From contig NW_020312968.1 of the NCBI RefSeq assembly GCF_003265705.1, positions 1,592,538-1,656,537 on the forward strand: DNA of 64,000 nt, in the 5' to 3' direction. Position numbers and translations under genes: made by a program. Below the pieces are notes generated by a model. The model worked only from the letters and a program-made list of their open reading frames with translations. It was not told where the DNA came from and made no database searches. The number at the start of each line of letters is the position of its first letter. The stretch's first letter is position 1. The stretch is from Callorhinus ursinus. Its lineage: Eukaryota; Chordata; Mammalia; Carnivora; Otariidae. Positions 47,300-58,631 of this stretch are shown piece by piece.

Positions 47300-47540
47300 A
47301 TGTCCCTGCTAAGCCTGGGCCAGGGGCTCATAATCAGAGCAACCATGTCCCCTAGGGACCTTGGATGAGGTCAGGAGACCTTTCTGGTGGTCACCACTGG
47401 CAAGGTGCTTTACATCTACTGGATGGAGGCCAGGCATGCTGCTAACTGCCACAGGATGCACAGGATGGCCCCCTGCAACAGAGTAACATCAGACCCCAAA
47501 TGTCACCAGTGCCGCGAATAAGAAATCCTGGTCTAGACAG
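47300..47540 (+). mobile_element. MER5A-like MITE, more diverged
   Basis: 'ggtcaggagacctttctggt', 'gctttacatctactggatgg', 'aggccaggcatgctgctaac', 'cacaggatgcacaggatggc' and 'gaccccaaatgtcaccagtg' followed by 'gaaatcctggtc' match MER5A in the same orientation as the copy at 46083. Confidence 0.8.
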
Positions 47541-49350
47541 AGGTGACTGTCTTTGGGTAGATGCAGGTTTTCAGAATCTCCCCTTCCTCAAATCCGGAAC
47601 TGACAGGTCATCAGAGGACCACGTTAGGCTAACTGACAGGCTTTTCTTCCCTTTTCCACACGGGGCCCTCCCACAATGGAGGAAATGCAGGGATATCAAG
47701 AGCGACCAGCCCCGGCCCCCTGGTTGTGCCTGCCTGACCCTCCCCGGATTCTCACACACCCAAGAGAGCAGAGAGCTGGCTTCTCTGCAATTTCCCCAGG
47801 TTCCGAGTGTTAAGGACTTTGATTCCCTTTTCTGAGATTACACATTCCTCCCTGCGGCGTGACGTGGGTTCAGGGCAATCTGCAGCTACAAGATACCCTT
47901 TTCTCCCTGGTGAATGACAATCCTCCTCCTGAGGGGGGTTAACACGCCCCGCACGGGAGGCTTCCACGAGCTGGTGAAAGCCGAGGGGCTGTGAATCAGG
48001 AGGATTCCAAGGCCTGGCCATCAACACTGTGGGAGGGTCTCAAGGATGCACGTAAGCCCCATTCACACAAGAGAAGACAGAAGGCTGCCGAAGGGGAGTG
48101 AGCGGCCACAGAGGTTCCCTCAAGCATGACATATGCACCATTCTGGAAATTAAACCAAAGGGGCAGCAACGATGAATGCTTTTATATTAGTTCTTTTTCT
48201 TTCTCTACCAAACATGAAAACACATACTTAAATAGCCTACCAGCCCCCTGGTTTCTTGGGTATCACTGCTACAGAAGGGCTCAAGGAAGGGGGTCACCAT
48301 GATGACCCCCCACACACACACACACATACAAGCAACACTCCATGCTTGCCGCCAAGGTTTCAACCCTTCAGGAACTGTCCATTCCACTCGAACTGTCCAG
48401 AAGGATTGATGACAGATGAAATGGCTTCTCATTCCATCTGGTGTGGATTTCTCATATACTGAATTCCCATGGGCATCGCCAAAAGGACCTTAGCAGTACA
48501 TCAAAGCACCACTCGTGGTTAAAAAAAAAAAAAAAAAAATTTTTTTTTTTTTTATTAACAAATGTTACAGGTCTTTTAGAATTGGTCTACCAGGTTTTCT
48601 GGTCCTTAACGGAAGACCCCTAAAAAATATATTTTTTTTTATTCTCATTCCATATGCTAAGTGACTGTAATTTGGGAAACCCCACACTTGATTTGTTTTC
48701 TACCTCTAACAGTGTTTGGCATGTGACATGCTTTTACAAAAGCCAGCATGCTCCCTGCAGTTTAGTGTTAATATATAACCTGTCAGTCTCATGAAGGACA
48801 AACTTTCTAGTTGAGGAGGGGGAATTTGGAGCGGGCTTCTTCTCTAAATGAAGGGGCCTCTATACAAAAAACACAGACTTATATACACACAAAGGTAAAG
48901 TCACTTACTGTCTATATTTTCAGGGTCGGCCTTGAAGGTATTATTTATAGTCTGACACTAGGCCTGTGGGGAAGACGCTCATCCACCAGAGATCCTGGGC
49001 TCCAGTGGCCTAGCTCATCAGCTCTGTTACATTTCTGCAAAGTACTGACTCTACCTCATAGTGGCAACAACAGAAGAAAACCGGGACATATAGGTTGGAG
49101 GGGATAGTATTTCTACCAATACATGCGTCATTTCTCTCACCAGCCATTAGACATGTTGTTAGATGGGCAGAATCCAGTCTCAAAGGGACTCCTGCCCAAG
49201 ACCTAAGCCACTCAGCTTCAATTTCAGTTCAGTTCACCTTGGGGCTTTTACTCCCCTATGCCACACATAGTTCGACCCAAGGCCCAACTCTGTCTGTGGA
49301 AGTCACAAGCTGCCACCTGCTGCCAATGCTACTCACTTACTCACCCACTC
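47541..49350. other. Non-coding stretch with simple repeats
   Basis: Contains a short (CA)n at 48310-48326 and the A19T14 tract at 48521-48553. No exon, RNA gene or clear interspersed repeat recognised. The 111-residue frame at 47500-47835 begins in the MER5A remnant. Confidence 0.4.
48521..48553. repeat. A19T14 homopolymer palindrome
   Basis: Nineteen A immediately followed by fourteen T, flanked by gtt and att (gttAAA...TTTattaac), a self-complementary tract able to form a hairpin or cruciform. It may be two abutting retroposon tails in opposite orientation, but no element body is visible on either side. Confidence 0.95.
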
Positions 49351-49359
49351 ACGAGGGTT

Positions 49360-50310
49360 GATTCTACCTATGATGTGGGTGTCGAGCATGGTGGATAGAG
49401 CTGAAGGCAGCACAGTCGAGGCGTCTACCCAGACAGAGAACGTAAAACACTTAAAACCCAAGCATTCATATAGATCCAAGTGGAACCCGCAAGAACCACA
49501 GGGCTACTGTGGAGACGGCAGGAGAAGGCAGGCGGGCAGGCTCGGGATGAGCCGAAAGGACAAATGGTTAAGGACGGTCAGCATGGAAACTGAAGGAAAT
49601 TCTAATAGGGCCATGGAAGGAATGAGCATATTTTGGGGACTGGGGAGGCTGGAACTTGGAGTTCAGACTGGGAAGCAGAGAGCAAAGATGCTGGAAAAGA
49701 GATTTGGGGATAGTTTACTGAGATCTTGAATGTCCAGCTAAAGCACTGAAACTTCATCATGCAGCACTGCTGGGCCATGCAAGGATTTCAGTGTAAGACG
49801 TACATGATGCCATAAGAAACAGAACCAAGATGGACTGGAGACCAGGATCCAAGGCTACTATTTTAGATTCTGTACTACTGGGGGGGGGGGGAATCCCAAT
49901 ATAAAATGGTGTATTGATCTGCTCAGACCACCCTAACAGGATACCGTGGAGTAGGGGCTTCAGCAACAGAAATTTACTCTCTCCAGGTTCTAGAGGCTTG
50001 AAGTCCAAAATCAAGGTGCCAGCAAGGTTAGTATCCTCTGAGGGGTCTTTCCCTGTCTTGGGAACAGACCGCCTCTCATTGGGTCATCACGTGGGCTTTT
50101 CTCCATGCGTGCAAGGACAGAGAGAGAAGTTGCTGGTGTCTCTTCATCTTCTAAGAATATCAGTCCTTTTGGACACAGGCCCCACCCTTTAGGGCCTCCT
50201 TTACTTTCATCACTTCTTTTAAAGGCCCTATCTCCAAATAGGGTCACTTTGGGGGTGAGGCCTCCAACATAAGGACTGGGGAGGGGATACAACTCAGTCC
50301 TTAAAAAATG
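49360..50310. repeat. Old repeat-rich block (L2-like antisense, then LTR-like)
   Basis: 49590-49810 has antisense-L2-like text ('gggccatgcaaggatttcag'). 49905-50305 matches a common old mammalian LTR-like repeat: 'cagcaacagaaatttactct', 'ccaggttctagaggcttgaa', 'gtccaaaatcaaggtgccag', 'ggccctatctccaaataggg', 'tcactttgggggtgaggcct'. Family not named with confidence. A G12 run lies at about 49880-49891. Confidence 0.55.
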
Positions 50311-52040
50311 CTATGAGCTTCGACTCAAGTAGTGACAATGGAAAAACAAGTGGTGGAACTGGCAAGAGGCTTTGGAAGGACAACTGGAAAATATTTATGA
50401 AGGGTAGAGAAGCATCCAAAACAATACTAACATTACCAACCCAAAAGCTGGGGGCGGGGGGGCAGTACAGATGCTTCCCAGAAGAGAGAAGGCTCCCTGC
50501 AGGACTTAATATGCCGTTACCCTCCCCCCACTGGGAGACTCCTGAGTTTTCTAACACAAGAACAACCCTTCTTTTATTATATATGAATTGTTAGGACCAA
50601 ATATAGGGAGTATTTAGGGTGTGCTAGAGACCATAACTATGGAAAATGGGATGAAATTAAATGAAGGGGCTTGAGACTTCAGGAAAAAAGACCATAATAT
50701 TGAGCTCTGTGAGACAGGATAATACTCAGTTTCCCAAAACAAGTAAGTGCTGCCACGTTCATTCAGTGACCCAAAGCCAGTTTAAAAATTGCACAGAAGG
50801 ATGTTCAGCATCCTTCAGACACCTAGAAGCCCCTTCCTTTTTCATCAGATGACTGAGTTACTGGAGATTCAATGTCATGGGCCAGACCATCACACCATCT
50901 GACCGACCCAGCAGTTCCAGTGGCTCTTCATCCTCTTAACTAAAAGTTAATTCACTCAAAAGCCTGAATATTGTTCACAAGCTGGCTGAGATTGTGTTGC
51001 CCAGAAGCAGACCCCAAGATGAGGATTCATGCCCCTGTGGTTTATCACATACATGCTCCCAGAAGAGATTGGCAAGGGAGTGGGGAAGCAGAACAAAGAG
51101 AAGAAGCCACAGAAAGGTGCATGCCAGGCAGGTCCTACAGAGGGTAGCTTCATCCAGGTCCCTTGGGGAATGAGGACATGCAATGTATGCCTCAGAGCTG
51201 GGCAGAGGAGCTGGGCTTCCTTTCCTAATCCTTCTCCCACCAGTCACTGCTTCTGGGCTGCCCCAGAGGGATGTCCAGTCACCACGGTCCCTCCAGCTGT
51301 TCAGGAAAATTCTAGCCATCCAAGAGTAGTTTGTCCTAGAAGGAGCTTCAGGTCTCTTGGCAATGAAAATACATCAAAGCCGTGGGGGCGTTGGGGGGGG
51401 GGGAACCACAAAAGGCATAAAAAGAAATTCAAGGGGATCTACACAAGCACACATGCCCTAATTCCATAAATCTACTAAAATATACACAAAGGAAGAAGTC
51501 ATGGGTGTGTACAACGACTTGACTTGGTATGTTGTTCTTGTGCTATTTAAAATGCACGTGTCACCTAGCAGGATTTTGGTTGCAAGCACCAGAAACCTCC
51601 ACCCAAACTGGGTTCAGTAATGAAGCAATACTGTCATTCACATACAGCAAGGCCCAGAAGTACTTGGAGTCTCCACCATAGTTGTGTGTGCACCCAGCTT
51701 CATTTTCCACCACTCTTCCTGGTTCCTCTGCCTTTCTCCATGTGCTGACTTTGTCCTTAATTTGGCTTCAGCAGCACTTAAAAACAAAAACAAAAACAAA
51801 AAAGGCTCTAACTGTTCTAGAAGCAGGGGGACTTTTCTCTTTCCCCAGCCACAGAACACAAATACTGAGGTTCGTTCCAAATGAATTAACTTGGGTTCCT
51901 TGCTCACTCCTGAACAGATCACTGTGGTCAAGGGCATGGGGTCACACAGAGTCGTTTAAGGCAAACAGGGCTAATTTGAGGGGAGGGAGGGAAAGAGAAG
52001 GAAAATCCCACCCAAACCACGTCACTGGTTTACAACGGAC
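50311..52040. other. Unassigned non-coding stretch
   Basis: Likely contains old repeats (50985-51200 and 51560-51760 read like ancestral LTR or LINE sequence) that I cannot name. G-runs near 51390-51402. Open frames of 146 and 157 residues at 51029-51469 and 51682-52155 have no domain and the latter runs through an A/C-rich simple tract. Confidence 0.35.
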
Positions 52041-52049
52041 AAGTAGTAT

Positions 52050-52365
52050 TAGCCACCAAAGCAGGATAAAACTGACCACCACTGAAATATCCTGCACAGG
52101 GCATTGGTTTTACAAGTTAGAGTATTGTTCAGTGAATTGCTACACATCCACTTAAAAAGATGTAACAATACAAAAAGATGTCCCCAATGTGCTTTATGTG
52201 GAAAGAGTAGATTATAAAACTCTTGGAAAGATATATACCCATTCATTAACGAAGTCTTCTCAATGCAGGGGCATGATGCTTGCCTTTCACGATTTTTGTG
52301 TTAAACTTTTACTTGTGCTTCTTACTTTCCCAAAAGTTTTATAATAAAACCTATTACCTTGTGAA
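52050..52365 (+). repeat. Old L1M-like 3' end
   Basis: 'aaaaagatgtccccaatgtg', 'ctttatgtggaaagagtaga', 'ctcttggaaagatatatacc', 'cacgatttttgtgttaaact', 'tttacttgtgcttcttactt' and 'aaaagttttataataaaacc' follow the 3' UTR style of ancient L1M elements. Confidence 0.5.
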
Positions 52366-53670
52366 GAGAAAAACACCCATTCCGTTACCTTTCTGCTTTT
52401 TGTGGATTTCTCCCATCATTTGCCCTTTCCTGTTACTCCTCCAATAGAGGCAGGGTTTTGTTTTGTTAGGGAAATAGGTCCAACAAAATAAAGTAGCACG
52501 CCCAGATTCTCACAGTAACTTTTTATAGGCATCAATATGAAAATCAAGTATCTGGGTTTCAGTATCATATACTGTTTCACATCCCTGTTCCACCTTGCCT
52601 CCCCTCCGATGAGAAGGGCTATCACTCTTCACACACCTCCACCAAACAGAATCAGTGCTGACAGAAGGACCTCTCCACTAGGCACCAGAAAGCTTCACCA
52701 TTTCAAGGGACTGCCAATACTGGTCACTGCAGAAGGCGATGAGGGGTCCCTCCTGCAGAGGACCATTAGTGACATGCCATCCATGAACTACTCCCAGGAG
52801 CCCCCAGAAGTGGTATGTGGCTACCAGCTGCTGCCGAGACTGTTGGAACATGAAGCCTGACTCCATTTCCACTGGTTATTTTGTCCTGCTTTAATTATCG
52901 GTGCCTGTGTGACAGAGAATGGATTCAGCTGTCAGGGAGCAGGAACTCTCTTGGCCAACAGGCCCAAAGACGTGCTGGGCTGTCTTTCTGATCACTCTAT
53001 CAATAGCCAGCATCAATGCTTCCCTTGGAAAAAGGGCACTAAGGGAAAGATCAAAATGCCAGATCTATGCCCTTTGTGAACCGCACCAGATGGAATTCAG
53101 ACAAATAATTGTCACACCCCCACCCTCATTACCAGAGTCAAAGCTCTCAAAGCTGCTAGGAACAATTTTTTTGTCCTTCATGCATTTTGCATGAAGTAGC
53201 AGCCTTTCTCTAAACTTGGACTAGGATTTCAGATTGCCCAGGCCATACAGAATCTGAGAATTCTCTGACTCATGGAAAACTTAAGGTCCTTTTAAGGGGA
53301 CTGAAAGCTTCAAACTTCTGTGATTCCAACATCAACAGACTTCTTGGAGGACATTTTCCTGATCTATGGCTACACTGAGTGCTGTAGATTTTTCTACGTG
53401 GTGACAGTGAGTGCTGGACTCCCAGGAAGATCAGGTCTCTGCTTCTTTTACCTTTGGGTCATGTGACTAATCCTGGCCAATTCATTGTGAGTGACAATGG
53501 CACTGTCATTTCAAAGACAAAGCACTTCAGACAGTGAGATGCTCCATTACCCCCACCTGCACCCTCGCCATGCAAATACACGTTGACAGGCATAATGCAA
53601 GGTCAGAGTGGCCTTTATCACTGAGCCAACCCTTGGAAGGGTCTCCCAGACCCACAGCCAATAATAAGTG
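52366..53670. other. Non-coding stretch, partly old LTR-like
   Basis: 53380-53560 resembles MLT1-type LTR text ('tggccaattcattgtgagtg', 'acaatggcactgtcatttca'). 52560-52935 stays open for about 100 codons on the plus strand and about 64 on the minus strand, with no domain. No gene is called. Confidence 0.4.
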
Positions 53671-53691
53671 AAAGAAAAATAAGTGTATTTT

Positions 53692-53893
53692 GGGGCACTT
53701 GGATGGCTCAGTCAGTTAGTGGCTGCCTTCGGCTCAGGTCATGATCCCGGGGTCCTGGGATCGAGCCCCGCATCTGGCTCCCTGCTGAGCAGGGAGCCTG
53801 CTTCTCTCCCTACCTCTGCCTGCCACTCCCCCTGCTTGTATTCTCTGTCTCTAATAAAAAGTAAAAAAAAAACTTAAAAAAATAAATAAAAGA
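53692..53893 (+). mobile_element. Young CAN-SINE with perfect 21-bp target duplication
   Basis: Head 'ggggcacttggatggctcag', younger-type 'ggctgccttcggctcaggtc', box-B-like 'cctgggatcgagccccgc', CT-rich middle and compound A-rich tail. The 21 bases at 53671-53691 (starting aaagaaaaataagtg) recur exactly at 53894-53914. Confidence 0.98.
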
Positions 53894-53930
53894 AAAGAAA
53901 AATAAGTGTATTTTAAAGATACTTAAATCC

Positions 53931-54123
53931 AGGGTGCCCGGGTGGCTTAGTCAGTTAAATTTCCGGCTCTTGATTTCAACTCAGGTCATGATCTCAGTGT
54001 CCTGGGAGCGAGCCCCCACCTCAGGCTCCATGCTCAGTGTAGAGTCTGCTTGAGGATTCTCTCTCCCCCTACCCCCACTTGTATTCTCTCTCAAATAAAT
54101 CTTTAAACATAAAAATAAAAAGC
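53931..54123 (+). mobile_element. CAN-SINE, in tandem with the preceding SINE
   Basis: Head 'agggtgcccgggtggcttag', older-type 'ggctcttgatttcaactcag', box-B-like 'gggagcgagcccc', CT-rich middle and AAATAAATC tail. Exact 16-base duplication aaagatacttaaatcc at 53915-53930 and 54124-54139. Its upstream duplication begins exactly where the downstream duplication of the first SINE ends. Confidence 0.97.
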
Positions 54124-54199
54124 AAAGATACTTAAATCCTGTGTCGATTTTTATAACAACACCTTGACTCACATAAGTGTTTAATATGAGACAGTGTTG

Positions 54200-54365
54200 G
54201 GCACTTGACATGCATTATCTCACTTTTTCTGCAAACCAACCTGGTAAGATATAGTCCATTACGATTCTGCTTCACTGAAGAAACAAAGAAGTAACTCATC
54301 CAAGATCACACAGCAACTGAGTCACGAGACCAGGATGAGACTCCAAAATTTGCACCCATAACCAC
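54200..54365 (-). repeat. Antisense MIR
   Basis: 'gacatgcattatctcacttt', 'ctgcttcactgaagaaacaa', 'agaagtaactcatccaagat' and 'cacacagcaactgagtcacg' match MIR in reverse orientation. Confidence 0.7.
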
Positions 54366-54684
54366 CTCATTGCTACTGTGGGATGGAGTTTAAAGAAAAA
54401 TGAAATAAAGAAGCTAAAGGTAAGCTACATAATAGAGTCAGAAGGAGGAGTGAAGAAGGGAATATGAAAGTCTTAAGGTATTGAGACAATTGACCATTAG
54501 AAGAAAAGTAGGCACCTCTGGGAAAAGCCCCCAAGATCATGTTCAGCAGTTTATACCAGGAGAAGGATCACCAGTTAAAACCCACAAATGAAGAAATAAA
54601 TGAGCAGTTATCTTAACTGAAAAACATTTGTGTAAAAGGAGCACATCACAATCTATAGGAAATCAGTGTAGGAAAGTTTTGCCT

Positions 54685-54863
54685 ATTTTTTCAAAGATTT
54701 ATATATTAGAGAGAGAAAGAGAATGAGCTGGGGGTGGGGGGTGAGGTGGGGAGCAGACACCCCACTAGGCAGAGAGCCTGACCCAGGGCTCGATCCCAGC
54801 ACCCTGGGATCAGGACCTGAGCCAAAGGCAAACACTTAACCAACTGAGCCACCCAGGCACCCC
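54685..54863 (-). mobile_element. CAN-SINE
   Basis: Reverse SINE: 'caaagatttatatattagag', GA block, G-rich segment, 'gctcgatcccagcaccctgg', 'gatcaggacctgagccaaag' and head 'gagccacccaggcacccc'. Possible target duplication aagtttt at about 54674 and 54864. Confidence 0.93.
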
Positions 54864-55404
54864 AAGTTTTAAATGTGAATAATATTCACCTATTTTCCTA
54901 TTGAGTAGGAGACCCAGCAATTTTGCCCTCACAAAATATTTTATTTCTAATGATGATCCAGATGCCAACTTTCACAGAATCCCAACGAAAAGTCAGAATT
55001 TTATTAACCATTCATTTGTTTAGAATATCAGACTGTGTTCCACTGGACAGTAAATCAAAGGACCCAAGTAACATTGAACCAGAATTATTAAGGCCTGTCA
55101 TAAGCTGCAAATACCTATATTACCCCTTTTAAGACATTTTTCAGGATAAATAGACATCTCCAGAAGTTAGTAAGGAACACACATCCAAATCCACAATTTC
55201 AAGCAGTAAACCTGAAAAATGATTCTTTGGTAAATTAAAATTCACATTTTCTAATAATGTCAACAAGAATCTACATATATACACACTTACATATTTTATT
55301 ATGCTTTGAGGAAATCCAACTGGAAGAATCAAGAAATGTACCATGTCTCAATATTTCCAAAGCTTAACTCCTCCCAACTACTAATAATGAAAATACCTAT
55401 TTTA

Positions 55405-57050
55405 GCGTGTCGGAGCCACTGCCGCCAAGACCGGATCCAACCCCATGTGCCACTGATGCCCGCCCCACGTGCACTCCTGATTCCTTTTGGTTCTAAGTCC
55501 AAAATGGTCTCAAAAATCTCAAAAATCAGCTGATTCAGAATCTTAAGAACATACCCCCCAGAATAAGATTACAGTTGTTGAGGTTGGTGCTGTTGGCATG
55601 GCTTGTGCTATCAGTTATCTTAATGAAGGACTTGGCAGATGAACTTGCTCTTGTTGATGTCATGGAAGACAAACTGAAGGGAGAGATGATGGATCTCCAG
55701 CACGGCAGCCTTTTCCTTAGAACGCCAAAAATTGTCTCTGGCAAAGATTATAACGTGACTGCAAACTCCAAGCTGGTTATTATCACAGCTGGGGCACATC
55801 AGCAAGAGGGAGAAAGTGGTCTTAATTTGGTCCAGCGTAACGTGAACATCTTTAAGTTCATCATTCCTAATACCATAAAATACAGCCCAAACTGCAAGTT
55901 GCTTGTCATTTCCAATCCAGTGGATATCTTGACCTATGTGACTTGGAAGATAAGTAGCTTTCCCAAAAACCATGTGTTATTGGAAGTGCTTGCAATCTGG
56001 ATTCAGCCTGGTTCCATTACCTAATGTGGGAAAGACTGGGAGTTCAGCCATTAAGCTGTCACAGGTGGGTCCTTGGGGAGCACGGAGACTCCAGTATGCC
56101 TGTATGGAGTGGGGTAAATGTTGCTGGTGTCTCTCAGAAATCTGCACCTTGACTTAGGCACTGATGCCGATAAGGAACCATGGAAAGAGGTTCAAAATCA
56201 GGTGGTTGACAGTGCCTATGAGGTGATCAAACTGAAAAGCTACACTTCCTGGGCCATTGGACTATCCGTGGCAGATTTGGTAGAAAGTATAATGAAGAAT
56301 CTTAGCAGGTGCATCCAATTTCCGTCATGATTAAGGGTCTCCATGGAATTAAAGGGGTCTTCCTTAGTGTTCCTTGCATCTTGGGACAGAATGGAATTTC
56401 AGATGTTGTGAAGGTGATGGACTCCTGAGGAAGAGGCCCGTTTGAAGAGTGCAGATACACTTTGGGGGATCCAAAAGGAGCTGCAGTTTTAAAGTTTTCT
56501 AATGTACCACTTCACTGTCTAGACTACAACTGGATTTTAGTTAGAGGTTGTATATATTGTCCTTATCTGATCTGTTACTCAAGTTATATTAAAATGGCCT
56601 AAGAAAAAAAATCAGCTTCCTAAAGTTCCAAATAGGAATGGTTCACCAAACCCTGCAAGCTGTATCTGATGCTGGATGATACCTGGCTTTGTAATGCTAA
56701 GCTGGTCAGTGTAAATTAGCCCACTATCTCAGAGGTCCCACTGCCAATATTACATAGCTGCAGTTGCTCTTCACACCAGATGTGTGTTTACTGTGTGTTG
56801 TGACTTCTGGTTCCTTCACCCAACATGCCTAGTCCATCTTTTTTCAGTCCGTCACATCCTGGGATCCAACGTATAAATTCAATATTGCATGTTTTGTGCA
56901 TAACTGTCCTAAAGGATCTTATTTTGTGTACCATGTCAGAATATAATGTACATGGCCATATGATGTAAAAAGACAATGCAACCAACTAAGTGTCATACCA
57001 ACCAAAACACCAAATAAATTTTCAACAGTGACATTTTTGAAAAAAAAAAA
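55405..57050 (+). pseudogene. LDHA: Processed pseudogene of LDHA (L-lactate dehydrogenase A)
   Basis: Full-length intronless retrocopy of LDHA, the parent encoding the cytosolic enzyme that interconverts pyruvate and lactate with NADH. It contains 5' UTR-like sequence (ttccttttggttctaagtcc), a start ATG at 55504, the whole coding body, a long 3' UTR, AATAAA at 57013-57018 and a terminal A run. The reading frame is broken repeatedly. A stop lies at 55531-55533 after only nine codons. An extra base near 55613 disrupts the NAD-binding region, where the first glycine of the GxGxxG motif is already Glu. Two extra bases near 55966 shift the frame after FPKN. Another shift follows the catalytic loop near 56140, and a further one lies near the C-terminus. 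Recognisable blocks include [37 protein letters not shown], the His-containing LGEHGDSS loop and [24 protein letters not shown] rather than LDHB is indicated by [20 protein letters not shown] and the GTDADKE segment. A perfect 16-base target duplication gaaaatacctatttta at 55389-55404 and 57051-57066 shows L1-mediated insertion. Confidence 0.97.
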
Positions 57051-57066
57051 GAAAATACCTATTTTA

Positions 57067-58614
57067 ACTTGACCTAGAACTATGGGTTTGCTTTAGAATT
57101 TATGAAATTGTCAGTTTCAGGCTCAACCTGCCTTCCCATTCTGCATTTCATTCCTGGTTTCAATTCCCCTCCTTTTCTAGCCTATAGCATTTTCACTTAG
57201 GGCTGAATTTCAGCAGAGGACAGAGCCCCCCACTAGGAGAGGGGGTGCCATCTGCAATCCTTAGTAATCTGTGCCTCTAAACACATAAAAGGAACCAACC
57301 AACAAAAACAAAGACCAGGGCGGCAGTTGGGGGGGGGAACGGGTGTCACCCATGGGACAGTTACAGAAGGTCATGTCCATTGAGTATAAAAACTCTAAAA
57401 AGACTCTAGAAGGATTCCAAACTTCATGATTCATTTGTTGCCTTTTTTTTAAGTAACTGAAAGCCAAAAAAAAATTAAATTTTGGGATGGGAGGAGACAC
57501 AAGAACTCTCCATCCATCATCCTTTCCCACACATGACTCTCTCTCTGGTTTGACTTCTCAGGGATCCCAAAACACACCATACCAGTACTTATTCCCAAAG
57601 CCTCACAAATGCTCTTCCCAGATTCTTTTCCTATTCAGATCCTATGCATCCTTCAGAGCCCCATTCAAGTGCCACTACCACCATGAAGCCCTCATGAAAG
57701 CTCAATCCCTTGGGATCTTTCTTCCTCTAAGTATCTATTTTTCCAATCTTCTTTAATCACACACTTAGGATAGGGTTGGTTTGCCATCGTCTCTATAGGA
57801 TTAGTCTTGTTCTTCCACTTAGAATCCTTAACAACTGTCTCTAACACTGTTTATTCCCCTGCATATCGATCATGATCCTGATTACATAGCATAGGCTCCG
57901 TTTAAGAAAATTATGTATATTATTGAAAATGGAATGACAAAAATAGAAACTTAAGGATTAAAGTCCAGTTTCCTCTACATAAGCAAATATCAGTCTTAAT
58001 GGTGACCAACCTAACCCCCATGACCTGATTCATTTAAGAACCTTCATTCAAGAACCCATAAATAATTTTTAGATACTCGTTCTTTCTAGGAGAGGACAAA
58101 AGGTTACAGCCTTGGGCTTTGACAGTAACCTACTAACCCATTCTCTGGAGCAATGTAGCCTGAGAAAAACAGCTCAAAAATCATGCCAAGACTGGGTTTC
58201 TTTAGGGGAGACTAGTACGGAAGCAGGGGTTCCCCTGCTGTAAGAATATGGACTTTCTAGAACTCTTGGCTTCAGTAGTAGTAGCTTTTGACCATTATGC
58301 AGCAACCACTCCTGGGCACGTCAGGCACAGATTCTGAAAACCTAACATTAATATACATTCGTGACAAGTTTTAAAATTCAATTTAGTTACATTATTGAAC
58401 AGAAATCTATCACTGAAAACAAGCTGACTAGCCAGTGATAGGGGAATAGGGGAGTTCAATCTAATTCACACTGTTGATGCCTTTCTTCCCCTCCCATCTT
58501 AAATAGCAGCACACTGCTTGGACAGAATTTCCCTCACCCCCAAAACAAGCCACTCCACATCATCTCATTCCCCACTCCCCATGCCTTGCTACAATGATTC
58601 TATCAGTTGTGGGC
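57067..58614. other. Non-coding stretch, L2-like fragment
   Basis: 57585-57760 has L2-like text ('tgctcttcccagattctttt', 'ccattcaagtgccactacca'). The rest is unassigned. No gene or RNA seen. Confidence 0.4.
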
Positions 58615-58631
58615 AAAAACCCTGCTCCTCA

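Noticed and set aside
48310..48327. (CA)n tract considered as a regulatory Z-DNA element
   Set aside because: Only about eight units; an ordinary microsatellite.
51682..52155. 157-codon plus-strand frame
   Set aside because: Includes an (AAAAAC)n tract translated as KTKTK and ends in old L1-like sequence.
52537..52872. Frames open on both strands, considered as a possible exon
   Set aside because: No similarity recognised, no clear splice sites, and frames exist on both strands.
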